A stretch of 35,032 nucleotides of DNA from Brevibacterium moorei (GCF_024580735.1 NZ_JANIJX010000028.1:1-35032), one strand, 5' to 3'; counted from the first letter of the stretch, positions 1-7,766 are shown. Numbers and translations are program-made. The notes: generated from the letters alone by a model not told the origin.

Positions 1-50
1 TCTTGTGTGGGCTTGTAGTCACGGGTCATGAGTCCACGTGACCATGGGTA

Positions 51-121
51 TGGTCATGATGTGGTGAGACATGGTGGTCACGATGTTGTGAGACATCTGT
101 GGTCACGATGTCCCGAGACTT
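51..121. repeat. Three imperfect 22-bp direct repeats
   Basis: Units start at 51, 75 and 100, at a period of 24-25 bases. They share the pattern TGGTCAYGATGT followed by three variable bases and GAGACWT. The first two units differ at only two positions; the third differs mainly in the variable bases and near its end. The wording of the third unit recalls sequence upstream of IS481-type transposases in actinobacteria, but no transposase is present. It may be an insertion-sequence edge or an operator array. Confidence 0.55.
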
Positions 122-250
122 CACAGCAGATTCTTGGAGAAGAAATCCACATGAACCGGCCAGTCGATGAAACATGCCGCCATCGAGTGGGAACACCGGT
201 AGTGGCATTGAAGTATCTCCCAGCCGCGGCTGCGTAGACTGTCCGTGTCC

Positions 251-260
251 CGAACGTTCG
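251..260. promoter_or_regulatory. Palindrome CGAACGTTCG before copC-like gene
   Basis: A perfect 10-bp palindrome lies 11 bases after a possible -10 hexamer (TAGACT, 235-240) and just before the ribosome site of the CopC-like gene. Its position near the expected transcript start suits a repressor operator. The bound regulator is unknown. Confidence 0.3.
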
Positions 261-276
261 TCTCTTGGAGCACTCC

Positions 277-921
277 GTGTCTATCCCGATCCGTCCCCAA
301 CGAACCATGCCACTGGCCCTGCTGCTGGCCGCCGCCTTCGCGGTGTGCGGTATGTTCTTCGCCCCCGCGGCCTCGGCCCACGACCAGCTGGTGTCATCAG
401 ATCCGGAAAACGGTGCGACCTTGAAGACCGCACCCGAATACCTCACGCTGAACTTCAGCGGCAAGATTCAGAAGACCGGCACCGAGGTCAAGGTGATGCA
501 CGAGGGCAAGGACGTCTCCGCCGGCGAGATTACCATCGAGGACGGCAAGCTGATGTCCGCGCTGCCCGACGATCTGTCCACAGGCGACTACAAGGTCCTG
601 TGGCGTGTGGTGTCCGCCGACGGCCACCCCGTCTCCGGCACGATCGATTTCACCGTCAAGGGCGACGGCGAGGCCGGCGGCAGCGCGAAGCAGGGCACCT
701 CCGAAGCCGAGGAGTCCGCGGGCGCGGCGGCCCCGGCCGATGAACAGACTCCGGCCGCGCTGGGCGGTAACGAGCTCAGCGGCGGGGTGGATCAGGAGAA
801 CACCGGGTCGGGGATCTCCACCGGCACCGGCGTGCTGATCGGGATCGGCGCCGGCGCTGTGCTGGGCATCGTCATCGCCCTGCTGATCCGCAAGTTCAAG
901 GGCCTGAACCAGGACAAGTGA
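277..921 (+). CDS. CopC-domain copper-binding protein, membrane anchored
   Basis: This is a periplasmic-type copper-binding CopC domain protein. A signal peptide with a hydrophobic core ends in an Ala-Ser-Ala motif, so the mature protein would begin with His-Asp, matching the N-terminal His copper ligand of the CopC family. The next residues (QLVSSDPENGATL) are the usual CopC start, and the conserved VVSADGHPVSG lies near the domain end. A Gly/Ala/Glu-rich linker follows, then one C-terminal transmembrane helix and a short Lys-rich tail, so the protein is tethered to the cell surface. I chose GTG 277 because GGAG at 267-270 sits six bases upstream; a TTG at 265 overlaps that ribosome site. 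No CopD-like permease is adjacent, so the gene is an orphan. Copper handling is inferred from the family. Confidence 0.85.
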   Translation: MSIPIRPQRTMPLALLLAAAFAVCGMFFAPAASAHDQLVSSDPENGATLKTAPEYLTLNFSGKIQKTGTEVKVMHEGKDVSAGEITIEDGKLMSALPDDLSTGDYKVLWRVVSADGHPVSGTIDFTVKGDGEAGGSAKQGTSEAEESAGAAAPADEQTPAALGGNELSGGVDQENTGSGISTGTGVLIGIGAGAVLGIVIALLIRKFKGLNQDK

Positions 922-931
922 CCCCTCCACA

Positions 932-970
932 GGCGCGGGCACCCTCCTTCGAGGGTGCCCGCGCCTTTTC
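932..970 (+). terminator. Intrinsic terminator after copC-like gene
   Basis: A perfect 15-bp stem (932-946 with 951-965) and CTTC loop are followed by TTTTC. It begins ten bases after the stop codon. This is the strongest intrinsic terminator in the window. Confidence 0.9.
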
Positions 971-1025
971 GGTGATACTCGCGAGTCGGGTGCCCCTCGG
1001 GTTGGGCGCCCGCGCCTTTTCGGTG
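957..1025. repeat. 18-bp direct repeat of terminator arm
   Basis: GCCCGCGCCTTTTCGGTG occurs identically at 957-974 and 1008-1025. The second copy is preceded by an imperfect hairpin arm (GGTGCCC, 990-996, and GGGCGCC, 1004-1010), so it may be a decayed second terminator made by local duplication. Confidence 0.8.
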
Positions 1026-1093
1026 GTACCACTTGCGTTGCGTGGCACCGTATGCGCGCGCATCTGCTGCCACTGAGCGCAAGTGGTACCACC
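1022..1093. repeat. 72-bp nested palindrome between convergent genes
   Basis: Outer arms of 16 bp (1022-1037 and 1078-1093) match exactly. After a symmetric 4x4 mismatch, 6-bp arms (GTGGCA 1042-1047, TGCCAC 1068-1073) pair. After a second 4x4 mismatch, the 12-bp core ATGCGCGCGCAT (1052-1063) is itself palindromic. Each outer arm contains the smaller palindrome GTGGTACCAC. It lies between the convergent copC-like and hydrolase genes. It could be a bidirectional terminator, a REP-like mobile palindrome or a protein-binding site. Confidence 0.85.
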
Positions 1094-1129
1094 CGCGCAC
1101 CTGCGCAGCTTAGGACGGTGTCGCGGTGC

Positions 1130-2023
1130 TCAGGCCTGGCGGGATACGAAGGTGACGATCGTGTCGAAGGCGGCACGGGCCTCGGGCACGGCGAGCAGGG
1201 GGTAGACGTGGACCAACCCGCGGCCCACCTGGAGTTCGCAGCGGGTGCCGCTGGCCTCCAGCCGCGCCGCGACGTCGAGCACCTGGCCGTGGAGCACGTC
1301 CCGGGAACCGGAGAAGATGAGTGTGGGCGGAAGATCCGAGAGGTCGGCGTAGGCCGGGCTGATCCGTGGATCGGCGGGGTCCTCGGACCCGGCCCACAGG
1401 CGCCCCGTGAAGCGCAGATTCGTGGCGTTGAGCCAGGGGTCGTCGGCTGCGGCGTAATCCTCATCGCCGGCCGGCATCGTCAGGTCGACCCAGGGGGAGA
1501 ACAGCACGATGCCCGGCAGATCGGTCACGCCGTGCTCATGGCGCAGCTCGGCTGCCAGGGCCAGGGCCAGCCCGCCGCCGGCCGAGTCGCCCATCAGGAT
1601 GGGACGGGGCCCCGGCATGTCGAGGATCAACTGCAGTAGCTGTTCGTGTGAGTCGTGCCAGGTGTGTTCCGGGGCCAGGGGATAGAGCGGCACGATGATC
1701 TGCGCTCCGGTTGCCTGGGCCAGACGGGCGGCGAAGGTCCAGTGCTGGGGACGGATCTGGCGGACGTACGCGCCGCCGTGCAGATAGACGATCGGCGGGG
1801 TCTGCGCCTCGGGTCCGTTGGCTGGGTGCACGGTGTAGACGGGGAAGCCCAGCCGGCCGACCTCGCGGGTGATCCGCGCGGACAGGTGGGGCGGTGGGCC
1901 CGGCTGGTCGCGCTGACGATCTGCCAGAGCCGACTGAGCCGCCTGCTCGACACTGTCGAACGTGTCCTCCTGAAGGTACAGGCGGGTCAGCTGGATGTAC
2001 ATGTCATGTCTGAATGACGGCAT
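1130..2023 (-). CDS. HSL-family alpha/beta hydrolase (esterase/lipase)
   Basis: This is a 297-residue cytoplasmic alpha/beta hydrolase of the hormone-sensitive-lipase family, likely an esterase acting on short or medium acyl esters. It shows the oxyanion-hole motif HGG at residues 82-84, the nucleophile elbow GDSAGG at 145-150 (Ser147), a later Asp in SGSRDVLHG and a His in GLVHVYPLL, completing a Ser-Asp-His triad. The N-terminal cap region is short and there is no signal peptide. The ATG at 2023 has GAGGGA about five bases upstream. It lies upstream of nothing on its own strand within 1 kb and converges on the copC-like gene, with a large palindrome between them. The true substrate cannot be read from sequence. 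Confidence 0.85.
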   Translation of the reverse strand: MPSFRHDMYIQLTRLYLQEDTFDSVEQAAQSALADRQRDQPGPPPHLSARITREVGRLGFPVYTVHPANGPEAQTPPIVYLHGGAYVRQIRPQHWTFAARLAQATGAQIIVPLYPLAPEHTWHDSHEQLLQLILDMPGPRPILMGDSAGGGLALALAAELRHEHGVTDLPGIVLFSPWVDLTMPAGDEDYAAADDPWLNATNLRFTGRLWAGSEDPADPRISPAYADLSDLPPTLIFSGSRDVLHGQVLDVAARLEASGTRCELQVGRGLVHVYPLLAVPEARAAFDTIVTFVSRQA

Positions 2024-2107
2024 TTCTTCCCTCTACGAGTGGCGGCCGGCCGGTGTTGGGCCGTGCGGCCCGCAGCTGTGCATATGAAGTGTTCGGATGA
2101 ATCGGGT

Positions 2108-3301
2108 TCAGCTGGCGCTGTCTGCGCCCGGGTCGCCACCGGGATTCGCGCAGTGGGCTGCTCCGCCTGGAATCCCCGCGCCGAGGTCCCCGGCCAGTCG
2201 GCGGGCCAGTTCGTCGAGCACTCGCTCGGGTTCGGCCAGACAGACGTCCGGAGCCGCGATGTCCGTCATCCGGTAGATACCGCGCAGAGCCGGATGGGCT
2301 CCGGCGTCCAGGTCCGAACGGCCGGCCACCACGAGGGCCGGGACTCCGGCGGCCGCGGCCTCGTCGAGCACTGCGCCCGGTCCCTTGCCGTCCAGACTCT
2401 GGGAGTCGAAGGAGCCCTCGCCGGTGATGACCAGATCCGCCCTGGCCAGGGCGGCGGCGAAGCCCACGAGCTCCATCACGTAGTCGGCGCCGGGTTGTAG
2501 CCGTGCGCCCAGCCCGGCCAGCGCGCCGAATCCGGTGCCCCCTGCGGCACCTGCGCCCGGCACCCGCGCGAATCGGTCCTGTGGGTCGAGCAGCCGGCCC
2601 AGATCGGCCAGCTGGGCCTCGAGGTCTGTGACGGTGGCAGGGTCGGCGCCCTTCTGCGGGCCGAAGATCGCAGCGGCGCCGTTGGGCCCCAGCAGTGGAT
2701 TGACGACGTCCGAGGCCACGATCACGTCGACCCCGGCCAGCCGGGGGTCGAGCCCCGGCAGGCGGGGGACGGCCCCTGGGCCGTCCGCGACCGGGCCCGC
2801 GGGCTCCCCGGTCCAGCCGAGGGCTTCGAGCATGCCGCGTCCGCCATCGGTGGTGGCCGAGCCCCCCACTCCCAAGACGATCGTGTCCGCGCCTGCGTCC
2901 AGGGCCCGGGCGATGAGCTCGCCGGTGCCGCGGGTGGTGGCCGCCGTTGCGGTGTGCGGGTTCGGCCCCGCGGGCAGCAGGGCCAGGCCCGAGGCCGTGG
3001 CGAGTTCGATGATCGCCGTGCGGCCGGTGGGTACTCCGTCCGAGAGCGCCCAGGTCGCACTGACGGGGGTGCCGAGGGGCCCGGTGACCGTGTCCTGTAC
3101 TGAGGTGAAGCCGTGGGCGATGGCCGCCGCGACCGTGCCGTCGCCGCCGTCGGCGATCGGAACGGATTCGACGACGATGGGATCGCTTGAATCATCGGAT
3201 GACTGTGGGCCCGAGGCCAGGAGTGTGCGCGCCAGAATATGGGCCACCTGTGCCGCGGTGAGAGTGCCCTTGAACTTGTCCGGGGCCAGGAGGATGCGCA
3301 T
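2108..3301 (-). CDS. glxK: Glycerate 2-kinase
   Basis: This enzyme of the GlxK/GarK glycerate kinase family phosphorylates D-glycerate with ATP, feeding glyoxylate- or serine-derived glycerate into glycolysis. The 397-residue length is close to the family norm. Family signatures are the N-terminal APDKFKG, the PIADGGDGT loop near residue 50, the GVGGSATTDGG stretch, FGPQKGA and ITGEGSFDSQSLDGKG. The Ala/Gly-rich C-terminus after about residue 375 is probably disordered. There is no Shine-Dalgarno sequence before the ATG; instead TAGAAT lies six bases upstream (3308-3313), so the messenger may be leaderless. The gene is 84 bases upstream of the HSL hydrolase on the same strand, and the two could be co-transcribed. 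Confidence 0.92.
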   Translation of the reverse strand: MRILLAPDKFKGTLTAAQVAHILARTLLASGPQSSDDSSDPIVVESVPIADGGDGTVAAAIAHGFTSVQDTVTGPLGTPVSATWALSDGVPTGRTAIIELATASGLALLPAGPNPHTATAATTRGTGELIARALDAGADTIVLGVGGSATTDGGRGMLEALGWTGEPAGPVADGPGAVPRLPGLDPRLAGVDVIVASDVVNPLLGPNGAAAIFGPQKGADPATVTDLEAQLADLGRLLDPQDRFARVPGAGAAGGTGFGALAGLGARLQPGADYVMELVGFAAALARADLVITGEGSFDSQSLDGKGPGAVLDEAAAAGVPALVVAGRSDLDAGAHPALRGIYRMTDIAAPDVCLAEPERVLDELARRLAGDLGAGIPGGAAHCANPGGDPGADSAS

Positions 3302-3307
3302 GGTTGA

Positions 3308-3313
3308 ATTCTA
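3308..3313 (-). promoter_or_regulatory. -10 hexamer suggesting leaderless glxK transcript
   Basis: TAGAAT on the minus strand ends six bases before the glxK ATG, which places the expected transcription start at or next to the start codon. No ribosome-binding sequence is present. Leaderless messengers are common in actinobacteria. A TTGATC at 20-base spacing is a poor -35 candidate. Confidence 0.45.
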
Positions 3314-3562
3314 CGGGCTGTGGCTGTGATCTAGATCAACGGGGGTGGAAAAAACAGCGGGGAGCCGCGGGTCCGCACGCGCAGCCGGGAAGATAAAAAC
3401 CATGACGGCCACACGTTGTTTCAGTCTGACCGCCACGGCACCCTCAGATTAAGCCGCCCGCGAAACAGTCTGCCAGCAAAGGCCGCCTAACCTTGCAGAT
3501 AGTTTTCCAGATATATTGCACGCTGCGCGCAGCGGATCACACCCGCGCGGCTCACAGCATCC

Positions 3563-3580
3563 CGCTCGGTTCTCCGAGCG
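3563..3580. terminator. Weak hairpin after MFS gene
   Basis: Seven perfect base pairs with a four-base loop lie 17 bases beyond the MFS stop codon on the minus strand. No T-run follows, so an intrinsic terminator is uncertain. Confidence 0.35.
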
Positions 3581-3596
3581 TCGCATTCCCCGCCGC

Positions 3597-4865
3597 TTAC
3601 TCCACGATGGTCCGCTGGGCGCGGGCCTGGCGGGCGGCATGGGACCGGATCGTCGGGTCGAAGCGCCGGTTGAACAGCAGTGCCAGGACCACGCTGACGG
3701 TGGTGCCCACGGCCGGCACCAGGTAGGCGGCGTGTGCCCCGGAAGCGTCGATCAGGATGCCGGCGACCGAGGTTCCGGCGGCGACCCCGAAGCCCATCGA
3801 GGTGCTGGCCCAGGCCAGGGCCTCGGTCAGGCGGCGCGGCGGGGCCAGCTCCTGGATGATCTGCTGGCCGATGATGAGCGAGGGGGAAACCGTGAAGCCC
3901 ATGACGAACAGCAGGATGCACAGCACGGGCAGGTTGTCGGTGAACTGCAGCAGCCAGGTGCCGACGCACAACAGCGCCAGCAGGGGCACATAGCGGGTCC
4001 GCGGCTGGGACTTCCAGACCATGGTCCCGTAGATCGCACCGGAGATCAGCGAACCGCCGGCGTAGATGCCCAGCGCGATGCCGGAGATCTCCTTGAGCCC
4101 GCGTTCCTCGGCGAAGGCCACGGTGGCCACATCGGTGGCACCGAAGTTCGCGCCCAGGAACAGCTCGATGAGCACGACGATGAAGATGCCGGAGTTCGAC
4201 AGCACCTTGCCCTTGGCGTCGGTGGGCGCTTTGGGGGAGGGTTCGGGTTCCGTGGACTTCTGCGCGTAGAACAGGATCGAGCCGATCGTCAGCGCGATCA
4301 TCGCAATGAGCAGTCCGGCCGGCGGGAACACCGCGGTGGCCAGGGCCGTGACGATGACGGGGCCGGAGACGAACAGGATCTCGTCGGCCACGGCCTCCCA
4401 GGAGAAGGCGGTGTTCAACTGTCCGGGTGTCTGTGCGGCGTAGGCCCAGCGGGCGCGCACCAGGGCGCCGACGCTGCCCATGGTGGCACCTGCCGCACCG
4501 GCGCACAGGAAGGTCAGGCCGACCCACAGGTTCGACGGGACCACCAGCATCAGCGCGACCAGCGCCACCAGGTGGACCACTACCAGGGGCACCATGACCT
4601 TCGCCTGGCCGCGCCGGTCGATCTGTTTGGCGACGATGGGGTTGGCGATGGCCTGGACGATCATGAACACCGCGGTGACGGAGCCGGCCATCCCGTAGGA
4701 GCCCGTGGTGCCCTGGATGTAGAGCACGATGCCTAGGCCCAACACGGCGATCGGGAAGCGCGCCAACAGTCCGGACAGGGAGAAGCGCAGGGCGCCGGGC
4801 AGTGCGAAGATCTCCTTGTACGGGCCCAGCAGGGACCCCTTCCGCCCCGACTCGTCTTTCGCCAT
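3597..4865 (-). CDS. MFS transporter
   Basis: This 422-residue major facilitator superfamily protein has about twelve hydrophobic segments in two halves, joined by a polar central loop near residues 210-225 (rich in Pro, Lys, Glu). The cytoplasmic loop between helices 2 and 3 carries the AKQIDRRGQAK stretch, a version of the MFS signature loop. It lacks a recognisable substrate motif, so drug, sugar-analogue or metabolite export are all possible. A GAGG lies about ten bases before ATG 4865. The gene is monocistronic by context: a strong hairpin separates it from pgm upstream, and nearly 300 bases separate it from glxK downstream. The C-terminus is Arg-rich and cytosolic. Confidence 0.85.
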   Translation of the reverse strand: MAKDESGRKGSLLGPYKEIFALPGALRFSLSGLLARFPIAVLGLGIVLYIQGTTGSYGMAGSVTAVFMIVQAIANPIVAKQIDRRGQAKVMVPLVVVHLVALVALMLVVPSNLWVGLTFLCAGAAGATMGSVGALVRARWAYAAQTPGQLNTAFSWEAVADEILFVSGPVIVTALATAVFPPAGLLIAMIALTIGSILFYAQKSTEPEPSPKAPTDAKGKVLSNSGIFIVVLIELFLGANFGATDVATVAFAEERGLKEISGIALGIYAGGSLISGAIYGTMVWKSQPRTRYVPLLALLCVGTWLLQFTDNLPVLCILLFVMGFTVSPSLIIGQQIIQELAPPRRLTEALAWASTSMGFGVAAGTSVAGILIDASGAHAAYLVPAVGTTVSVVLALLFNRRFDPTIRSHAARQARAQRTIVE

Positions 4866-4930
4866 CTGCGCTGACCTCCCCGATTCTCAATGCCGGCCGG
4901 TCGCCGGTGGATAACTCGCCTGCACCAAAC

Positions 4931-4958
4931 CAGCCCCGGCGCCAGAGCGCCGGGGCTG
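4931..4958 (-). terminator. Terminator hairpin after pgm
   Basis: A perfect 12-bp GC-rich stem (4931-4942 with 4947-4958) and four-base loop lie about 75 bases beyond the pgm stop on the minus strand. The following minus-strand bases (GGTTTGG) are only weakly T-rich. Confidence 0.6.
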
Positions 4959-5032
4959 ATTCACAATATGCACAGACAGCCTATCCGATCGTAAGGTCGC
5001 CGCGGTAGAGCCGGGCGTCACACGGGGACTCG

Positions 5033-6730
5033 TTACCCGATGACGCCGTCGACTAGGTGCTGTGCCTGTTCCTGCACCTGTGCCAGGTGGTCCGCGCCGG
5101 TGAAGGACTCGGCGTAGATCTTGTAGACATCCTCGGTCCCCGACGGGCGCGCGGCGAACCACGCATTGTCGGTGACGACCTTGACGCCGCCCAGATCCGC
5201 GCCATTGCCCGGGGCCTGCGACACGACGGCCCGGATCTTCTCCCCGGCCAGGGTGTCCGCGGTGACCTGTTCGGGGGTGATCGCCTTGAGCTTGGCCTTC
5301 TGCGCCTTGGATGCGGGGGCGTCCTTGCGGGCGTAGACGCTCGAACCGAGTTCGGCCTCCAGCTCCGTGAAGCGCTGCGAGGGCGTCTTGCCGGTGGTCG
5401 CGATGATCTCGGCGGCCAGCAGGTCCAGCAGGATGCCGTCCTTGTCCGTCGTCCACACGCCGCCGTCCCTGGTCAGGAAGCTGGCGCCGGCGGATTCCTC
5501 GCCGCCGAACAGCAGTCCGCCGGTCGACAGGCCGTCGACGAACCATTTGAAGCCGACGGGGACCTCGTACAGTTTGCGCCCGCGCGCGGCGACCAGCCGG
5601 TCGATGATCGACGAGGACACGACTGTCTTGCCGACCGCGGCGCCGGCCGCCGCACCCGCGTCCCAGCCGGGCCGGTGGGTCAGCAGGTAGTCGATCGCCA
5701 CTGCCAGGTAGTGATTGGGATTCATCAGCCCCGCGTCGGGGGTGACGATGCCGTGGCGGTCGGAGTCCGCGTCATTGCCCGTGGCCAGATCGTAGGAGTC
5801 GCGGTTGGACACCAGATTGGCCATCGAGAACGGGCTCGAGCAGTCCATCCGGATCTTGCCGTCCCAGTCCAGCGGCATGAACGAGAAGGTCGGGTCGATC
5901 TCTGGATTGACCACGTCGATGTCCAGGCCCAGGCGCTCGGCGATCGCGACCCAGTAGTCCACGCTCGCCCCGCCCATCGGGTCGGCGCCGATGCGCACCC
6001 CGGACGCGGCGATCGCGTCCACGTCGATGGCCCGGTGCAGGTCGTCGACGTAGTTCGCCGTGTAGTCGAAGTTCGTCGTGTTCTCCAGGTGGAAGGCGCG
6101 CTGGAACAGCTGCCGCGGGATCTTCTCCCAGCCGTCTTCGAGCAGCGCGTTCGCCCGGTCCTCGATCCACTTCGTGACCGAGGTGTCCGCCGGCCCGCCG
6201 TGGGGCGGGTTGTACTTGAAGCCGCCGTCGGCCGGCGGATTGTGGCTGGGCGTGATGACGATGCCGTCGGCCAGGCCCTGGCTGGTGCCGCGGGTCGCAT
6301 TGTGGCGGATGATCGCGTGGCTGAGCACGGGGGTGGGCGTGTAGCCGTCCCGGTCGTCGATCATGATCGGCACGCCGGCCGCGGCCAGCACCTCGAGCGC
6401 GGTGAGGAACGCCGGTTCGCTCAGCGCGTGGGTGTCGCGGGCCAGGAACAACGGGCCGGTGTAGCCCTGCTGTTTGCGGTAGTCGACGATCGCCGCGGTC
6501 ATCACGGCGATGTGGGCCTCGTTGAAACTGGCGGAGAAGCTGGAGCCGCGGTGGCCCGAGGTCCCGAACGAGATCCGCTGGGTCGATTCCCTGGGGTCCG
6601 GCACGATGTCGTGGTAGGCGTCGAGCAGCGCCTCAACGTCGACCAGATCGGACTCCAGGGGCAGCAGACCCGCGCGCACGGGCGCTTCGCCCGCCCCGTC
6701 CGTCCGGCCGGCGGTGGTGGATTCGCTCAT
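5033..6730 (-). CDS. pgm: Phosphoglucomutase (alpha-D-glucose specific)
   Basis: This enzyme interconverts glucose 1-phosphate and glucose 6-phosphate, linking glycolysis with glycogen, trehalose and cell-wall precursor synthesis. At 565 residues it matches the Pgm family. It has FGTSGHRG near residue 55, the phosphoserine loop TPSHNPPADGG at 160-170 (Ser162), the magnesium loop GNDADSDRHG at 318-327, the sugar-binding GGEESAGASF and the phosphate-binding ARPSGTED near the C-terminus, so all catalytic parts are present. I chose ATG 6730 rather than the GTG one codon earlier because its A overlaps the last base of the upstream rhodanese stop (TGATG). This arrangement implies translational coupling and an operon with the rhodanese. 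Confidence 0.96.
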   Translation of the reverse strand: MSESTTAGRTDGAGEAPVRAGLLPLESDLVDVEALLDAYHDIVPDPRESTQRISFGTSGHRGSSFSASFNEAHIAVMTAAIVDYRKQQGYTGPLFLARDTHALSEPAFLTALEVLAAAGVPIMIDDRDGYTPTPVLSHAIIRHNATRGTSQGLADGIVITPSHNPPADGGFKYNPPHGGPADTSVTKWIEDRANALLEDGWEKIPRQLFQRAFHLENTTNFDYTANYVDDLHRAIDVDAIAASGVRIGADPMGGASVDYWVAIAERLGLDIDVVNPEIDPTFSFMPLDWDGKIRMDCSSPFSMANLVSNRDSYDLATGNDADSDRHGIVTPDAGLMNPNHYLAVAIDYLLTHRPGWDAGAAAGAAVGKTVVSSSIIDRLVAARGRKLYEVPVGFKWFVDGLSTGGLLFGGEESAGASFLTRDGGVWTTDKDGILLDLLAAEIIATTGKTPSQRFTELEAELGSSVYARKDAPASKAQKAKLKAITPEQVTADTLAGEKIRAVVSQAPGNGADLGGVKVVTDNAWFAARPSGTEDVYKIYAESFTGADHLAQVQEQAQHLVDGVIG

Positions 6731-7056
6731 CACATCACCCAGGGTTCGGCGTCGCCGTCGGAGACGATCGGTTTACCGTTGTCCAGGTTCCACGCGCCCA
6801 TTCCACCGTTGACATTCACCGCGTCGAAGCCGTTCTGGTTGAGCCATGCGGTGGCCTGCCGGGACCGGCCGCCGGAGCGGCAGATGACGTAGACGTCCTC
6901 ATCCATCGGGACCTCGCCGTAGCGCGCGGGCAGGTCGCCCAGCGGGATGTGCTGGGCGCCGTCGATATGGCCGGCGGTCCATTCATCGTCTTCGCGCACA
7001 TCGAGGATGTTGGCGCCGTCTGGGATCTCGCCTACGGGAACACTGGGAATATCCAT
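6730..7056 (-). CDS. Single-domain rhodanese
   Basis: This 108-residue protein is one rhodanese homology domain. It contains the early ILDVREDDEW motif, the HIDGAQHIPLG segment and the active-site loop CRSGGRSRQ with catalytic Cys59. Such proteins carry sulfur as a persulfide for sulfur transfer or thiosulfate detoxification. The size fits stand-alone GlpE/PspE-like members, but there is no signal peptide, so it is cytosolic. Its stop codon overlaps the pgm start, making it the first gene of a two-gene operon. The functional link between rhodanese and phosphoglucomutase is not obvious. AGAGGG sits close before the ATG, and a possible -10 (TAGGGT) lies just upstream of that. Confidence 0.93.
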   Translation of the reverse strand: MDIPSVPVGEIPDGANILDVREDDEWTAGHIDGAQHIPLGDLPARYGEVPMDEDVYVICRSGGRSRQATAWLNQNGFDAVNVNGGMGAWNLDNGKPIVSDGDAEPWVM

Positions 7057-7137
7057 GCCCTCTACCCTAGGACGTGTGTCAGGAGACCTCCAGGGGTGTC
7101 CGCTGGATGGTCGGTTTCGTCCGGTCGGGCCGGCGGT

Positions 7138-7716
7138 TCACGCCCAATCGGCGTTCGACAGCGACAGCTCTGCGGCCATGTCGTGCAGGAAGCCGATGAC
7201 GGTTTCACGTTCATCGGGCGTGAGCCCGAGCACGGCATTCAGGCGCCTGGCATGTTGCCGTCCGATGGTCTGCTTGGCAAGGTTCTCCGTTGCGGGGGTG
7301 ACCTCGATTGCGAATGCGCGCCGGTCCACCGGATGCACGCGGCGGACCACGTGGCCTCCCCGTTCAAGGCGATTCAACAGTTTCGTCGTCGAAGCCGCTG
7401 AGATCTCGAGGTGCGTTGCGATCATCCCCGGGGTCACGATCTGTCCGATTCGCTTGGCGGCGATCAGATAGTGCACGGCGCGCATGTCCTGGGCACTGAG
7501 CTTCATGTACTTCTCGGAGGCTTCGAGGACTACCCGTTCAGCGGTTCGCAGTTCGGCCAGTGCCCGCATCAGCCTGTCGACCTGCGAACTTTCGGCAGCG
7601 GCGCGCCCGATCGGCCCGGCGTCGTGTGTAGCCGGGTCGATCGGCCGCGGGCGGTAAAGGGCTTTGGCAACGGGATCCTCGTGATCCCTGCTCGCGGTGC
7701 CTGTCATGCTCTTCAT
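7138..7716 (-). CDS. MarR-family transcriptional regulator
   Basis: This is a winged-helix dimeric repressor of the MarR family. The core spans roughly residues 45-185, with the recognition helix region SAASTTKLLNRLERGGHVVR and the wing HPVDRRAFAIEVT, whose Asp-Arg-Arg is typical. An N-terminal arm of about 45 residues before the first dimerisation helix is longer than usual. The start is uncertain: ATG 7716 is used here, but GTG 7725, just after AGAGGAAC, and TTG 7755 are also possible. It follows the flavin-type stress protein by at most 50 bases and probably belongs to a ferrochelatase/stress-protein/MarR operon. It may autoregulate through the palindrome upstream of ferrochelatase. The ligand is unknown. 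Confidence 0.9.
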   Translation of the reverse strand: MKSMTGTASRDHEDPVAKALYRPRPIDPATHDAGPIGRAAAESSQVDRLMRALAELRTAERVVLEASEKYMKLSAQDMRAVHYLIAAKRIGQIVTPGMIATHLEISAASTTKLLNRLERGGHVVRRVHPVDRRAFAIEVTPATENLAKQTIGRQHARRLNAVLGLTPDERETVIGFLHDMAAELSLSNADWA

Positions 7717-7766
7717 GGTACGCACGTTCCTCTTGCTCCGGATGTACGTCCGCAAGCGCTTGGGAG

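Larger units (their letters stand above)
1..276. other. Non-coding left edge with triplicated repeat
   Basis: No convincing gene is visible here: the open frames are short and resemble no family I know. The left half carries three imperfect 22-bp direct repeats (annotated separately). The right half holds the 12-bp palindrome CAGCCGCGGCTG at 221-232, a possible -10 hexamer TAGACT at 235-240 and the 10-bp palindrome CGAACGTTCG at 251-260. The last three probably form the control region of the downstream copC-like gene. A TTGAAG at 208-213 could be a -35 element, but its 21-base spacing from TAGACT is too long to be convincing. Confidence 0.5.
3302..3596. other. Intergenic region upstream of glxK
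   Basis: No gene is visible. Near glxK there is a likely -10 (TAGAAT on the minus strand, 3308-3313) and the palindrome GATCTAGATC (3328-3337). Near the MFS gene there are two inverted repeats: the 14-bp perfect palindrome CGCTGCGCGCAGCG (3521-3534), and a hairpin at 3563-3580 (CGCTCGG, loop TTCT, CCGAGCG). Either may help end MFS transcription, although neither is followed by a T-run on the minus strand. The middle part is AT-richer than the genes but otherwise featureless to me. Confidence 0.5.

Noticed and set aside
251..260. CGAACGTTCG as a third copy of the CaiB/kinase operator
   Set aside because: The half-sites are four bases closer together, so the same TetR dimer is unlikely to bind; kept only as an independent palindrome.
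3495..3513. Iron-box half-site (CCTAACCTTGCAGATAG region)
   Set aside because: Only one half resembles the DtxR consensus; the other half does not match, and no iron gene is adjacent.
4906..4914. DnaA-box-like TTATCCACC on the minus strand
   Set aside because: A single near-match with no cluster, no AT-rich unwinding region and no dnaA or dnaN nearby; not an origin.
5057..6892. Long open frame on the plus strand opposite pgm, and similar long frames opposite the CoA-transferase and the synthetase
   Set aside because: They mirror strongly conserved genes on the other strand, have Arg/Gly/Asp-rich composition typical of GC-rich shadow frames, and show no family motifs.
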